A stretch of 27,708 nt of DNA from Croceibacterium_A sp039927815. GTDB taxonomy: Bacteria > Pseudomonadota > Alphaproteobacteria > Sphingomonadales > Sphingomonadaceae. The position numbers and the translations under genes are program-made. Below, piece after piece: positions 7,124-15,949 of this stretch; position 1 is the stretch's first letter; each line of letters starts with the position of its first letter. The DNA lies in contig JBDSUJ010000103.1 of assembly GCA_039927815.1 (NCBI GenBank), positions 1 through 27,708 of the forward strand, given 5' to 3'. Below the pieces are notes generated by a model. That model was not told the DNA's origin. It was given only the letters and a program-made list of their open reading frames with translations, and did not search any database.

Positions 7124-8869
7124 ATGCGCTTACAAGCCATCGGGTGGGCCGCGGTCCTGATTCTGACCGGGTGCACGACGGTTGCCGCGCCGGCCGATGC
7201 CAACGCTGCGTTCTCGCGGCTTGGGCGGGCTTACCTCGATGCGTTGCTGGCGCAGGATCCGGTCGCCGCGACTCAACTGGGCGACCACCGCCGCGATGGC
7301 GAACTTCCCGCGATCGATGCCGCCGGACGGGCCGCGCGCGCGGCCAGCGATCGCGCGCTGCTGGCCGGGCTGGGCACGATCGACCGCGCCCGGCTGACGC
7401 GCGACAACCAGGTCGATTACGCCCTGCTCAAGAACGCGCTCGAGTACGATTTGTGGGACCTGACCACGCTGCAAACGTGGGCGTGGAACCCGCAAGCGTA
7501 CAACTCGAGCGCTTCGAACGCGTTGTACTCGCTAGCGGCGCGTGACTTTGCCCCGTTCCCCCAGCGCATCGCCGCAATCACCGCGCGGATGGAGCAATTG
7601 CCAGCCTACCTGGCCGAGGCGCGCCGCCAGCTCGACCCCGCGCGCGTGCCCCGGGTCCATGCCGAGACGGTCGCGCGCCAGAACGCCGGGATCATGGAGA
7701 TCGTCGATACCATCGTCGTGCCCGAGCTGACCAAAAGCGGTTTGCCGCGTGCGCGCTTCGATGCCGCGCGCGCGAATCTGAAGGCGGCGCTGACCGAGCA
7801 CCAAACCTGGCTCGACTCGGTGCTGGTGCCAAACGCGAAGGGTGACTTCCGGCTCGGACCCCAGCGGTACGACCAGAAAATGCGTTTTGAGCTGATGAGC
7901 GCGATGACCCGCCCCGAGCTCAAGGCCAAGGCGCTCGCCGCGTTCGCCGACACGCGACAGCAGATGGAGCGGCTGGCGCGCACTCTCCCGGGGTGCGCCG
8001 GCGGCACCCAGCAGCTGGCGATCGAATGCGGCCTGGCCCTCAGCTATGCCGAACGGGCGCCGCGCGCACAGCTTGAGGCGCGCACCCGCGAAACTCTGGA
8101 GCAGGCGACCGAGTTCGTCCGCGCCAAGGGCTTTGTCGGCATGCCCAGCGGGCCGGTTCAGGTGATCACGATGCCGACGTTCAACCAGGGCAACTCGGTT
8201 GCGTATGACGACGCGCCGGGCGCGCTGGAGGCCGACCTGCCGAACCTGTTCGCGGTCTCCCCGATCCCGGCGGACTGGAGCGAATCGCAGGCGATTAGCT
8301 TCCTCACCGAATACAACACCTACATGCTCAACGACCTGTCGATCCACGAAGGCATGCCGGGTCATTACCTCCAGCTCGACCACGCCAAGCGCACGCGCGA
8401 TCCGTTGCGCGCCGTGCTCCAGTCAGGTCCATATATCGAAGGGTGGGCGGTCTACGGCGAAGGATTGATGGCCGAGCAAGGCTATCTCGGCGGCGAGGCG
8501 ACCCTGGAAGGCAAGCTGTTCGCGCTAACGATGCTCAAGATGCGCTTGCGCTCGATCACCAACACAGTGCTCGACATCGGCATCCAGACCGAAGGGATGG
8601 AGCGCGACCAAGCCATGTCCCTGATGATGACCGGCGCGTTCCAGCAGGAGCGCGAAGCGGCCGGCAAGTGGACCCGCGCCAGCCTGTCGTCGGTGCAACT
8701 GCTCAGCTACTTCACCGGATTTGAAGAACACATGGCTCTGCGCCAGGAAGCCATGCGGCGCTGGGGCAGCAAATATAACTTGCGGCGCTACAACGACGCG
8801 GTGCTGGCTCATGGCTCGCCGCCGGTGAAATACGTCCGCGCGCTGATGTTCGACCTGCCCGTCGATTAA
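7124..8869 (+). CDS. DUF885 family lipoprotein (predicted zinc peptidase-like)
   Basis: DUF885 proteins are predicted metallohydrolases, frequent and multi-copy in sphingomonads; the substrate is unknown. The 581-residue product has a lipoprotein signal with lipobox LTGC (Cys17), so it is probably anchored to a membrane facing the periplasm. The family motif HEGMPGH is at residues 408-414 and resembles a zinc-binding HExxH-like site; EGWAVYGEGLMAEQGY, typical of the family, follows downstream. The ATG at 7124 is supported by a perfect AAGGAGG (7111-7117) 6 bases upstream and by the well-formed lipoprotein signal. Its TAA stop overlaps the stop of the convergent gene within TTAA. Confidence 0.9.
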   Translation: MRLQAIGWAAVLILTGCTTVAAPADANAAFSRLGRAYLDALLAQDPVAATQLGDHRRDGELPAIDAAGRAARAASDRALLAGLGTIDRARLTRDNQVDYALLKNALEYDLWDLTTLQTWAWNPQAYNSSASNALYSLAARDFAPFPQRIAAITARMEQLPAYLAEARRQLDPARVPRVHAETVARQNAGIMEIVDTIVVPELTKSGLPRARFDAARANLKAALTEHQTWLDSVLVPNAKGDFRLGPQRYDQKMRFELMSAMTRPELKAKALAAFADTRQQMERLARTLPGCAGGTQQLAIECGLALSYAERAPRAQLEARTRETLEQATEFVRAKGFVGMPSGPVQVITMPTFNQGNSVAYDDAPGALEADLPNLFAVSPIPADWSESQAISFLTEYNTYMLNDLSIHEGMPGHYLQLDHAKRTRDPLRAVLQSGPYIEGWAVYGEGLMAEQGYLGGEATLEGKLFALTMLKMRLRSITNTVLDIGIQTEGMERDQAMSLMMTGAFQQEREAAGKWTRASLSSVQLLSYFTGFEEHMALRQEAMRRWGSKYNLRRYNDAVLAHGSPPVKYVRALMFDLPVD

Positions 8870-9831
8870 TCGCTCAACCCGAAATGCGCGCGGTAGCGGG
8901 CAAAGCAGCGCGCGCCGCAGGTAAGGCGGATCAGCGCCCCTTCGGCCATCGCGGTGGCACGGCGCGGATCCTCTTCGAGCGCCGGGCGGATCGCCTCGCG
9001 GTTCCATTCTTCCGAATGCTTGACGTCGAGCGTGGCGTGTAGCGCGTAGTAAAGGCGGTCCTTGCCCGACAGACCGATGCGCTTCAATCCCTCGGCAGTG
9101 CGGGCCGACCGCTCCGGCGCGGTCAGTTCGATGACGCCGAGCGCACCCACAGAGTGCCAGGCGTAGCGCCGCGTCGAGGCCATGGCCGTCATCGCATTCG
9201 CCAGCGCCAGGCTTTGCCACACGGTGGTTTCGATATGCGGGTCGAGTGCCAGCGTTTCGACCAGCGCGTCGAGCAACCTGCCATGGACCGCCGATTGCTG
9301 ACCGCGGCCCATTTCGTCCCAGTAATTGCGCGCCAGTTCAAGCTTTGTGCGCGCGGGCAGCTTGACCTGGGTCATCGCCGTGAGGTCTTCGAAGCCCGCC
9401 TCCCCGGCCGCTTCCTGTTCCAGAAACCAGCGCAATTCTGCCCGGCCGGCCTGTTCGGCCAGCCAAATGAACAGGGAATCGCCCTGCCCGGGACCGGTGC
9501 CTTTGAGGTCTTCGAACCAGGCAATAAATCCGTCGGAATCGCTCGGGACCGACGCGGCTTCATCGGCCACTTCGGCCCACAGCTCCTCGAGAAAGCCGCC
9601 TTCGAAGCGAAGCATTCTGGCATCTTCGGCGAGGCGCGATTGCCAGTCGTCCGACGGGAAGGCCGGGGCCAGGCGCTGGCTGTTCCAGCGTGCCAGCGAC
9701 TGCTGAAAGGCGTCGTTGCAAAACTGCGAGGCAAAGCTCGCGCGGTTGAATTGAGTGCCCATGAAAGTCCCGCGAATGGAGTGGATAGATGCACAGCGCT
9801 CGACCGGGCACGCCGGGTCCACATCTGACAT
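8866..9831 (-). CDS. Haem-oxygenase-fold iron-containing redox enzyme family protein (HDO-like)
   Basis: The protein resembles the iron-containing redox enzyme family (TenA/haem-oxygenase fold), whose known members use a diiron site for varied oxidations; the reaction here is unknown. The key evidence is the C-terminal ligand pattern HxxxDxxH: His265, Asp269 and His272 in HATLDVKHSEEW. Candidate acidic ligands lie in LRWFLEQEAAGE (residues 133-144) and near Glu235. A Cys pair (Cys305, Cys309 in TCGARC) sits close to the C-terminus. The 321-residue frame starts 3 bases after the alkB stop, implying one operon. The ribosome binding site there is weak, and ATG at 9762 (MGTQFNRASF) is a reasonable alternative start giving 298 residues. 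Confidence 0.75.
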   Translation of the reverse strand: MSDVDPACPVERCASIHSIRGTFMGTQFNRASFASQFCNDAFQQSLARWNSQRLAPAFPSDDWQSRLAEDARMLRFEGGFLEELWAEVADEAASVPSDSDGFIAWFEDLKGTGPGQGDSLFIWLAEQAGRAELRWFLEQEAAGEAGFEDLTAMTQVKLPARTKLELARNYWDEMGRGQQSAVHGRLLDALVETLALDPHIETTVWQSLALANAMTAMASTRRYAWHSVGALGVIELTAPERSARTAEGLKRIGLSGKDRLYYALHATLDVKHSEEWNREAIRPALEEDPRRATAMAEGALIRLTCGARCFARYRAHFGLSD

Positions 9832-9834
9832 CGG

Positions 9835-10431
9835 TTAATCTGGCCCGGCCCCGGTCCGCAAAGTGCGCAGGGTAACCGACCACCGCGTCACCGCCAGTGG
9901 CGCGATCGAGTGATCCCAATCCCACCGGACTTCTCTGGCCAGGCGATAAAGCGACCGTGGCGGGAGGATCACGCGGCGTCGTTCGAAGCCGCCGTCAACG
10001 CGCCGGCGCAGGCGCAGGGTGCATTCGGCGCCGAGCGACAGACCGAGGACGTCCTGATAATGCGGGCGATCGCGATGCCAGCCGATCCCGGCGCCCGGAT
10101 CGTAGCGGATCAGCAGCGCCGCTTGCAGCGCCGCCGGATCGAGCCCGGCCTGGGGTGCCAGCAAGTCCCGCGCGGCGGCCAGCCACGGCGGAAACGGCGG
10201 CGCCGGATCGAGCCGGTGGCGGCTGAAATCATAGGCCGAGCCATAATGCACGGTCAGCCGTTTGCCGTGCCATTGACCGAACTGGAACGGCGCGAGCGGG
10301 GCGGCGTCGATGTGCGCGATGAGCGTGGCTTCCTCGCTTGCACTGACAGCATCGAAGACCAGCCCCAGGCCCGGTACGGGGGGTGCTGGTTGGCTGTGAA
10401 ACAAGTCGCCCTGAACGGTCATCATCGCCAT
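9835..10431 (-). CDS. AlkB-like Fe(II)/2-oxoglutarate-dependent dioxygenase
   Basis: AlkB-family enzymes oxidatively remove alkyl groups from nucleic-acid bases, using Fe(II) and 2-oxoglutarate. The 198-residue product keeps the full facial triad: His119 and Asp121 in GWHRDRP, and His174 in WDHSIAP. The 2-oxoglutarate-binding pair Arg183/Arg189 is in TRWSVTLR. LIRYDPGAGIGWHRD is typical of the family. The first ATG is at 10431, with further in-frame ATGs at 10425 and 10422; none has a clear ribosome binding site. The frame stays open upstream only because it runs antisense to yjbQ. Start codons of alkB and divergent yjbQ are 9 bases apart, so each promoter must lie within the other gene or in shared DNA. 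Confidence 0.9.
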   Translation of the reverse strand: MAMMTVQGDLFHSQPAPPVPGLGLVFDAVSASEEATLIAHIDAAPLAPFQFGQWHGKRLTVHYGSAYDFSRHRLDPAPPFPPWLAAARDLLAPQAGLDPAALQAALLIRYDPGAGIGWHRDRPHYQDVLGLSLGAECTLRLRRRVDGGFERRRVILPPRSLYRLAREVRWDWDHSIAPLAVTRWSVTLRTLRTGAGPD

Positions 10432-10440
10432 AGGGCAACG

Positions 10441-10857
10441 ATGCACCAGGCGCGCACGATCCTGACAATCGCCACGCCGGGGCGCGGCTTGCATGAAATC
10501 ACCGAAGAGGTGGCGGACTGGCTTGGCGGGACCGGGATTGGCGCGGGCGTGGCGACGCTGTTCTGCCAGCATACCAGCGCCAGCCTGCTTATCACCGAAA
10601 ATGCCAGCAGTGCCGTCCAGCGCGACATCCTGCGCTGGCTGGAACGCGCAGTGCCGGAAGGCGCGCACTATGAGCACGACGACGAGGGCGCCGACGACAT
10701 GCCGGCTCACATCAAGGCGCTGATCACCGGCAACAGCCTGACCGTGCCGGTCATCGACAGACGGCTGGCACTGGGCACCTGGCAGGGAGTCTTCCTCGCC
10801 GAACACCGCACCCGGCCGCATTCGCGACGGATCGCGGTGCATGTGATCGGCGAATGA
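10441..10857 (+). CDS. YjbQ/UPF0047 family protein
   Basis: YjbQ-type proteins form trimers and have a weak thiamine-phosphate synthase activity in vitro; the main cellular role is not settled. The 138-residue product shows the whole family pattern: TLFCQHTSASLLITENA (His44), DILRWLERAVPEG, the segment YEHDDEGADDMPAHIKALI, and LGTWQGVFLAEHR near the end. The ATG at 10441 is preceded by AGGG (10432-10435), 5 bases away, and gives the usual family start. The upstream extension of the frame lies antisense to alkB and is spurious. The transglutaminase-like gene follows 37 bases downstream on the same strand. Confidence 0.93.
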   Translation: MHQARTILTIATPGRGLHEITEEVADWLGGTGIGAGVATLFCQHTSASLLITENASSAVQRDILRWLERAVPEGAHYEHDDEGADDMPAHIKALITGNSLTVPVIDRRLALGTWQGVFLAEHRTRPHSRRIAVHVIGE

Positions 10858-10894
10858 GCGAAACATCCGTTGTCATGGAGCGTTGCCGGGCGAC

Positions 10895-11695
10895 ATGACC
10901 ATTCAGATCGCCGCCCATTTCGCGTTCACGCTCCCCCAGCCGAGCGACGTGCTGCTTCAGTTCGAGGCCGCCGCCATTCCGGAACAGAGAGTGCTGGAAT
11001 GGAATTCGGTACTCCCGCGTGCCGAACACATTGCCCGGATTGCCGCCGAAGACGCGATCGGCGAGCGTGTGTGGGCGCGCCTCGATGGCCGGTGCGAAGT
11101 GGATTACACCGCCAAGGTCGAAGTCCAGCGCCTGCTCGCCGAACTCGAGACGCTCGGCCAACTCGAACCCCATTTGCTGCCCGGCGATACCGTGCCGTAC
11201 CTGTTCGATTCGCGATATTGCCCAGCCGACCGCCTGCAGCACTTCGTGGCGGACGAGTTCGGCGCATTGTCGGGCGGCGAACGGATCGTGGCGATGCGCG
11301 ACTGGATCTCCGACACATTTACTTACGAGCCTGGCAGCACGGCGAGCACCACTGCGCTCGACAGCTTCGTCGAGCGGCGCGGGGTGTGCCGCGATTATGC
11401 CCACGTGATGGTCACCCTAGCCCGGGCGAGCGCGATCCCGGCCCGCTACGTCAGTTGCTATGCACCGGGCGTCTCGCCGCCCGACTTTCACGCCGTGGCG
11501 GAAGTGTTCCTGGCCGATCCGGGAGTGCCGGGCGGCGGCGCGTGGCACATCGTCGATGCCACCGGCATGGCCGATCCGGCGGAAACGGTGAAAATCGGGG
11601 TCGGGCGTGACGCGGCAGACGTCAGCTTCATGACCGTGTTCGGCACCGCGCAGTTTGAATGGAGCGCGGTCACCGTCAGCAAGATGCGACTTTGA
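10895..11695 (+). CDS. Transglutaminase-like cysteine protease family protein
   Basis: This protein has the papain-like fold of bacterial transglutaminase-core proteins; whether it acts as a protease, amidase or transamidase is unknown. The 266-residue product (from the ATG at 10895) contains the full catalytic triad: Cys165 in RRGVCRDYAHV, His199 in DFHAVAEVF, and Asp221 in HIVDATG. An N-terminal beta-rich region of about 110 residues precedes the core. No signal peptide or membrane helix is visible, so it is probably cytoplasmic. A TTG four codons upstream (10883) is in frame, but the only ribosome-binding-like GGAG (10877-10880) would sit too close to it. The gene probably shares a transcript with yjbQ. 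Confidence 0.88.
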   Translation: MTIQIAAHFAFTLPQPSDVLLQFEAAAIPEQRVLEWNSVLPRAEHIARIAAEDAIGERVWARLDGRCEVDYTAKVEVQRLLAELETLGQLEPHLLPGDTVPYLFDSRYCPADRLQHFVADEFGALSGGERIVAMRDWISDTFTYEPGSTASTTALDSFVERRGVCRDYAHVMVTLARASAIPARYVSCYAPGVSPPDFHAVAEVFLADPGVPGGGAWHIVDATGMADPAETVKIGVGRDAADVSFMTVFGTAQFEWSAVTVSKMRL

Positions 11696-11755
11696 CTTGC
11701 GGTGGCTTATTGCGCAGTGCAGCATTGATCCACTCCGGATAAGGCCCCCGCGCGG

Positions 11756-13189
11756 ATGAGCTTCAAGGCCCAGACCCTGCTGCTGTTTGGCGCTACTGGC
11801 GACCTGTCCCAGCGCATGCTGCTGCCGTCGCTGTGCGCGCTCGATGCCGATGGCCTGCTCGATCCGGAATTGCGGATCGTGGGGACCGCTCGCTCCCCCC
11901 TGAGCGACGCTGAATTCCGCGACTTCGCCCGCGCCGCGATAGAGCGCCAGCTGGCGGCGGAACGCCGGGGCGATGTCGGGAAATTCCTCGATCGGCTGCA
12001 TTACGAGGCGCTCGACGTGACCAGCGCGGACGGGTTCGTCACGCTAGCCGGCAAGATCGGCGGCGGATGCGAGCGGCTGGCGATCTTTTTGTCGACCGCG
12101 CCGAGCTTGTTCGAAACCACCATCGAGGGTCTTGAAGCCGCCGGGCTCGCGTGCGAGACGACCCGCATCGGCCTTGAGAAGCCGCTCGGGCTCGACCTCC
12201 CAAGCAGCCGCGAGATCAACGACGCGGTCGCCAAGGCTTTCCCCGAGGAGCGGACCTTCCGCATCGACCATTATCTGGGCAAAGAAACGGTCCAGAACCT
12301 GCTCGCACTGCGCTTCGCCAACGTGATGTTCGAACCGCTGTGGAACGCGCAGCACATCGCGCATGTGCAGATTACGGTCGCCGAGACAGTCGGGCTGGAG
12401 AAGCGGGCCGATTTTTACGACCAGACCGGCGCGCTGCGCGACATCCTCCAGAACCACATCCTCCAGCTGCTGGCGCTGGTGGCGATGGAGCCGCCGACCA
12501 GTTTCGATGCCGGCGCGGTGCGTGACGAGAAGGTCAAGGTGCTGCGCGCGCTGCGGCCGGTCGGCCCGGGGGAAAGCGTCACCGGGCAATATCGCGGCGG
12601 CGCGGCGGGCGGTGAGATCGTACCCGGGTACGATCAGGAGCTGGGCCGCGAAAGCCGGACCGAGACCTTCGTCGCGATCAAGGCCCACGTCGACAACTGG
12701 CGCTGGGCCGGCGTGCCGTTCTACTTGCGGACCGGCAAGCGCTTGCCCGAGCGGGTGACCGAAATCCTCGTCCAGTTCCGCGACATCCCGCACTCGATCT
12801 TCGATGGGGCGAAAACGCTCCCCAACAAGCTGTTGATCGGGATCCAGCCTGAAGAGAACATCACCCTGTCGCTGATGGCGAAAGTCCCGGGGCTCGACCG
12901 CGACGGGCTGAGCTTGCGGGAAGTCCCGCTCGACATCGCCATGGCCGATGCGTTCAGCGGCACCGAACGGCGGATCGCTTACGAAAGGCTGTTGCTCGAC
13001 TTGATCGAAGGGCGGCAGACGCTGTTCGTTCGCCGCGACGAGGTCGAGGCGCAATGGACGTGGGTCGACGCCATACGCGGCCAATGGGCCCGCGAAGGAA
13101 TTACGCCGAAGCCCTACGTGGCGGGCAGCTGGGGCCCCAGTGCCGCTATCGCCCTGGCCGAGCGCGACGGAGTGAGCTGGCATGAGTGA
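11756..13189 (+). CDS. zwf: Glucose-6-phosphate 1-dehydrogenase
   Basis: Oxidises glucose-6-phosphate to 6-phosphogluconolactone with NAD(P)+, the entry step to the Entner-Doudoroff pathway. The 477-residue product has the nucleotide-binding motif GATGDLSQR (residues 12-20), the substrate-binding signature RIDHYLGKE (169-177), and the catalytic-base His234 in LQNHILQLLALVAMEPP. Length is normal for the family. It opens a five-gene run; its last 8 bases overlap the start of edd (ATGAGTGA). The 60 bases upstream contain TTGACT at 11692 but no matching -10, so I do not call a promoter. Cofactor preference cannot be read with confidence. Confidence 0.97.
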   Translation: MSFKAQTLLLFGATGDLSQRMLLPSLCALDADGLLDPELRIVGTARSPLSDAEFRDFARAAIERQLAAERRGDVGKFLDRLHYEALDVTSADGFVTLAGKIGGGCERLAIFLSTAPSLFETTIEGLEAAGLACETTRIGLEKPLGLDLPSSREINDAVAKAFPEERTFRIDHYLGKETVQNLLALRFANVMFEPLWNAQHIAHVQITVAETVGLEKRADFYDQTGALRDILQNHILQLLALVAMEPPTSFDAGAVRDEKVKVLRALRPVGPGESVTGQYRGGAAGGEIVPGYDQELGRESRTETFVAIKAHVDNWRWAGVPFYLRTGKRLPERVTEILVQFRDIPHSIFDGAKTLPNKLLIGIQPEENITLSLMAKVPGLDRDGLSLREVPLDIAMADAFSGTERRIAYERLLLDLIEGRQTLFVRRDEVEAQWTWVDAIRGQWAREGITPKPYVAGSWGPSAAIALAERDGVSWHE

Positions 13190-14996
13190 ACTCCATCCCG
13201 CCATTGACCGCATAACCCGGCGGATCATCGCCAAGTCGGCCGACAGCCGCCAGCGCTACCTCGAACTGATGGAAACCGAGGGCGACAAGCACGCCGACCG
13301 CAATCGTGAACTGCCATGCTCGAACTTGGCCCACGGGTTCGCCGCGATGGGCGAGGACAAGGCCAGCATCGCCACTCGACGCGGGCCCAACATCGGCATC
13401 GTCAGCGCTTACAACGACACCATTTCCAGCCATCAGCCGTACGCCGCCTATCCGCCGCAAATGAAAATCTGGGCACGCGAGGTCGGCGCTACCGCGCAAG
13501 TCGCAGGGTCCACGCCGGCGATGTGCGACGGCGTTACCCAGGGCATGCCGGGGATGGAGCTGAGCCTGTTCAGCCGCGACGTGATCGCGATGGCGACAGC
13601 TGTCAGCCTGAGCCATGCGATGTACGATTGCGTTGCCTTGCTGGGCATGTGCGACAAGATCGTGCCGGGGCTGCTGATCGGCGCGCTCCGGTTCGGCTGG
13701 CTGCCGACGCTGTTCGTGCCGTCGGGCCCGATGCCGAGCGGCATCTCCAACAAGGAGAAGCAGCGCGTCCGCCAGCTGTACGCGGAAGGCAAGGCGACTC
13801 GCGACGAACTGCTCGATAGCGAGGCCAAGAGTTACCATGCGCCGGGGGTGTGCACCTTCTACGGCACCGCCAATACGAACGAGATGATTCTCGAGTTGAT
13901 GGGCCTGCAGATGCCCGGATCGCCGTTCATCAATCCCGGTACCCCGCTACGCACCGCGCTGACCAGAGCGGCGACCCACCGCATCGCGGAGATGAGCCGG
14001 ACCGGGAACGGTTACCGCCCGCTGGCGCGGTGCGTGGACGAAAAAGCGATCGTCAACGCCGCGGTCGGCCTGATGGCGACCGGTGGCTCGACCAACCACA
14101 TGATCCACATCCCGGCCTTGGCCCGTGCCGCCGGCATCCATATCGACTGGAGCGACATGGCTGAACTGAGCCGGGCCGTGCCTCTGGTCGCGCGGGTCTA
14201 TCCCAACGGTGCAAGCGACGTGAACCAGTTCCACGCCGCCGGCGGCCTGGGTTTCGTGATCGGCGAGTTGCTCGAGGCCGGGCTGATCCACGCCGACGTC
14301 GTGACCGTCGCGGCGGGAGGTATGGCGGACTACGCGCGCGAGCCGTGGCTCGATGACGGTGCGCTCGCCTATCGCGAGATCGGCGCGAGCGGCGACCCCG
14401 CAATCCTGCGCCCGGTTGCCGACCCGTTTCAGCCCGAGGGCGGCATGGTGCTGGTCGAAGGCAATCTCGGACGCGGGTGTTTCAAGACCAGCGCGGTCGA
14501 TTCAACCCGCTGGACCGTGGAGGCGCCGTGTCGGGTGTTCGAACGACAGGAGGATGTGGCGAGCGCGTTCACCGCCGGCGAACTCGACCGAGATGTGGTG
14601 GTGGTGGTCCGCTTCCAGGGCCCGCGCGCCAATGGCATGCCGGAATTGCACAAGCTGACCCCGCCCCTGGGCGTGCTGCAGGACCGTGGCTACAAGGTCG
14701 CGCTCGTGACCGACGGGCGCATGTCCGGGGCCAGCGGCAAGGTCCCCAGCGCGATCCACGTTAGCCCCGAGGCGCACAGCGGCGGCCCGCTCGCCTTCCT
14801 GCGCGACGGCGACGTGGTGCGGCTGTGCGCGCAGGACGGATCGCTGTCGACCACCGCCGACTTGCCTGGCCGTGAGCCGGCTCCCCAGCCGCCGTCCGAA
14901 TGGGGCACCGGGCGCGAGCTGTTCGAGATGCTGCGCGCGGGCGCAGACGATGCCGAGCGCGGCGCCTCGGCCATGCTGGCGCTGGCGGGCCTGTGA
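13182..14996 (+). CDS. edd: Phosphogluconate dehydratase
   Basis: Dehydrates 6-phosphogluconate to 2-keto-3-deoxy-6-phosphogluconate (KDPG) using an iron-sulfur cluster; IlvD/Edd family. The 604-residue length is typical of Edd. The three cluster cysteines are visible: Cys115 (TPAMCDGVTQG), Cys157 (LGMCDKIVPG) and Cys433 (GRGCFKTSAV). Other Edd signatures are TANTNEMILELMGLQMPGS, ATGGSTNHMIH, and VTDGRMSGASGKVPSAIHV near the C-terminus. GGAGTGA lies upstream of the ATG, inside zwf. The stop overlaps the glk GTG start by four bases. Confidence 0.97.
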   Translation: MSELHPAIDRITRRIIAKSADSRQRYLELMETEGDKHADRNRELPCSNLAHGFAAMGEDKASIATRRGPNIGIVSAYNDTISSHQPYAAYPPQMKIWAREVGATAQVAGSTPAMCDGVTQGMPGMELSLFSRDVIAMATAVSLSHAMYDCVALLGMCDKIVPGLLIGALRFGWLPTLFVPSGPMPSGISNKEKQRVRQLYAEGKATRDELLDSEAKSYHAPGVCTFYGTANTNEMILELMGLQMPGSPFINPGTPLRTALTRAATHRIAEMSRTGNGYRPLARCVDEKAIVNAAVGLMATGGSTNHMIHIPALARAAGIHIDWSDMAELSRAVPLVARVYPNGASDVNQFHAAGGLGFVIGELLEAGLIHADVVTVAAGGMADYAREPWLDDGALAYREIGASGDPAILRPVADPFQPEGGMVLVEGNLGRGCFKTSAVDSTRWTVEAPCRVFERQEDVASAFTAGELDRDVVVVVRFQGPRANGMPELHKLTPPLGVLQDRGYKVALVTDGRMSGASGKVPSAIHVSPEAHSGGPLAFLRDGDVVRLCAQDGSLSTTADLPGREPAPQPPSEWGTGRELFEMLRAGADDAERGASAMLALAGL

Positions 14997-15949
14997 CCGA
15001 ACTCGTCACCATGGACGTCGGTGGCACTCATGCCCGGTTCGCGCGCGCGAGCCTTTCCGCGGACGGGTCGATCGCGCTGGGCGAGCCGGTCCTGCTCGAC
15101 ACTGCTGCCTTTCCCGGTCCCGAGCAGGCGTGGCACGAATTCGCGCGACTCAACGGCGCGCCCCTGCCGCGCGCCGCGGCGATCGCCATCGCCGGGCCGG
15201 TCACCGGCGACACCGTGCCGATGACCAACAGCCCGTGGGTTCTGCATATCGCCGCGTTCAAGCAGGCGGTGAAACTCGACGCGATCACCGTGCTCAACGA
15301 TTTCGGTGCGGTTGCTCACGCGGTCGCGCGCGCGCCGGAGGATCAGCTCGTCCACCTGTGCGGTCCTGACCGGCCGCTGCCCCGGCAGGGCACGATCAGC
15401 GTGATCGGTCCGGGTACAGGCCTCGGCGTGGCGCATTTCCACCGCCAAGACGGCGTCTATCACGTCCAGGCGACCGAGGGCGGGCATATCGGGTTTGCCC
15501 CGCAAGACGCGATCGACGATCGCATTCTTGCTCAATTGCGCGCCCAGCACGGGCGGGTGGCAACCGAGCGGGTCAACGCTGGGCCCGGGATAGTGCCGAT
15601 TTACCACGCGCTCGGCGGTCACGCGCTGGACGGAGACCGCGCGATCTGGAGTGCGGGTCTGGACGACAGCGATGAACTGGCAGCGCTCGCGGTCGAGCGG
15701 TTCTGCGGCTCGCTCGGCGTGGTTGCCGGCGATTATGCGCTTGCCCACGGCGCCAGCGCACTGGTCCTTGCCGGCGGGTTGGGGCTCAAGCTGCGCAGCG
15801 TCCTGCCGCGCTCGGCCTTCGCGGAGAAATTCTGCGCCAAGCCGCACTACGAGGACATGATGGCCAATATTCCGGTCAAGTTGATCGTCCACCCCCAGCC
15901 CGGCCTCTACGGTGCGGCGGCCGCATTCCAGCGGGAGCATGCTCAATGA
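14993..15949 (+). CDS. glk: Glucokinase
   Basis: Phosphorylates glucose to glucose-6-phosphate with ATP, feeding the zwf-edd-eda route. This is the bacterial Glk family rather than ROK. The 318-residue product starts MTELVTMDVGGTHARFA, where DVGGTHAR is the ATP phosphate-binding loop. It also carries LNDFGAVAHAV with the expected catalytic Asp, the loop IGPGTGLGVAHF, and EGGHIGFAP. I chose GTG at 14993 because it forms the GTGA overlap with edd and gives the normal N-terminal length; ATG at 15011 would cut into the first strand. The upstream extension of the frame lies within edd and is spurious. Confidence 0.95.
   Translation: MTELVTMDVGGTHARFARASLSADGSIALGEPVLLDTAAFPGPEQAWHEFARLNGAPLPRAAAIAIAGPVTGDTVPMTNSPWVLHIAAFKQAVKLDAITVLNDFGAVAHAVARAPEDQLVHLCGPDRPLPRQGTISVIGPGTGLGVAHFHRQDGVYHVQATEGGHIGFAPQDAIDDRILAQLRAQHGRVATERVNAGPGIVPIYHALGGHALDGDRAIWSAGLDDSDELAALAVERFCGSLGVVAGDYALAHGASALVLAGGLGLKLRSVLPRSAFAEKFCAKPHYEDMMANIPVKLIVHPQPGLYGAAAAFQREHAQ

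Noticed and set aside
11692..11720. TTGACT upstream of zwf as a -35 element
   Set aside because: No acceptable -10 is found at 16-18 bases; the best AT-rich word lies too close.
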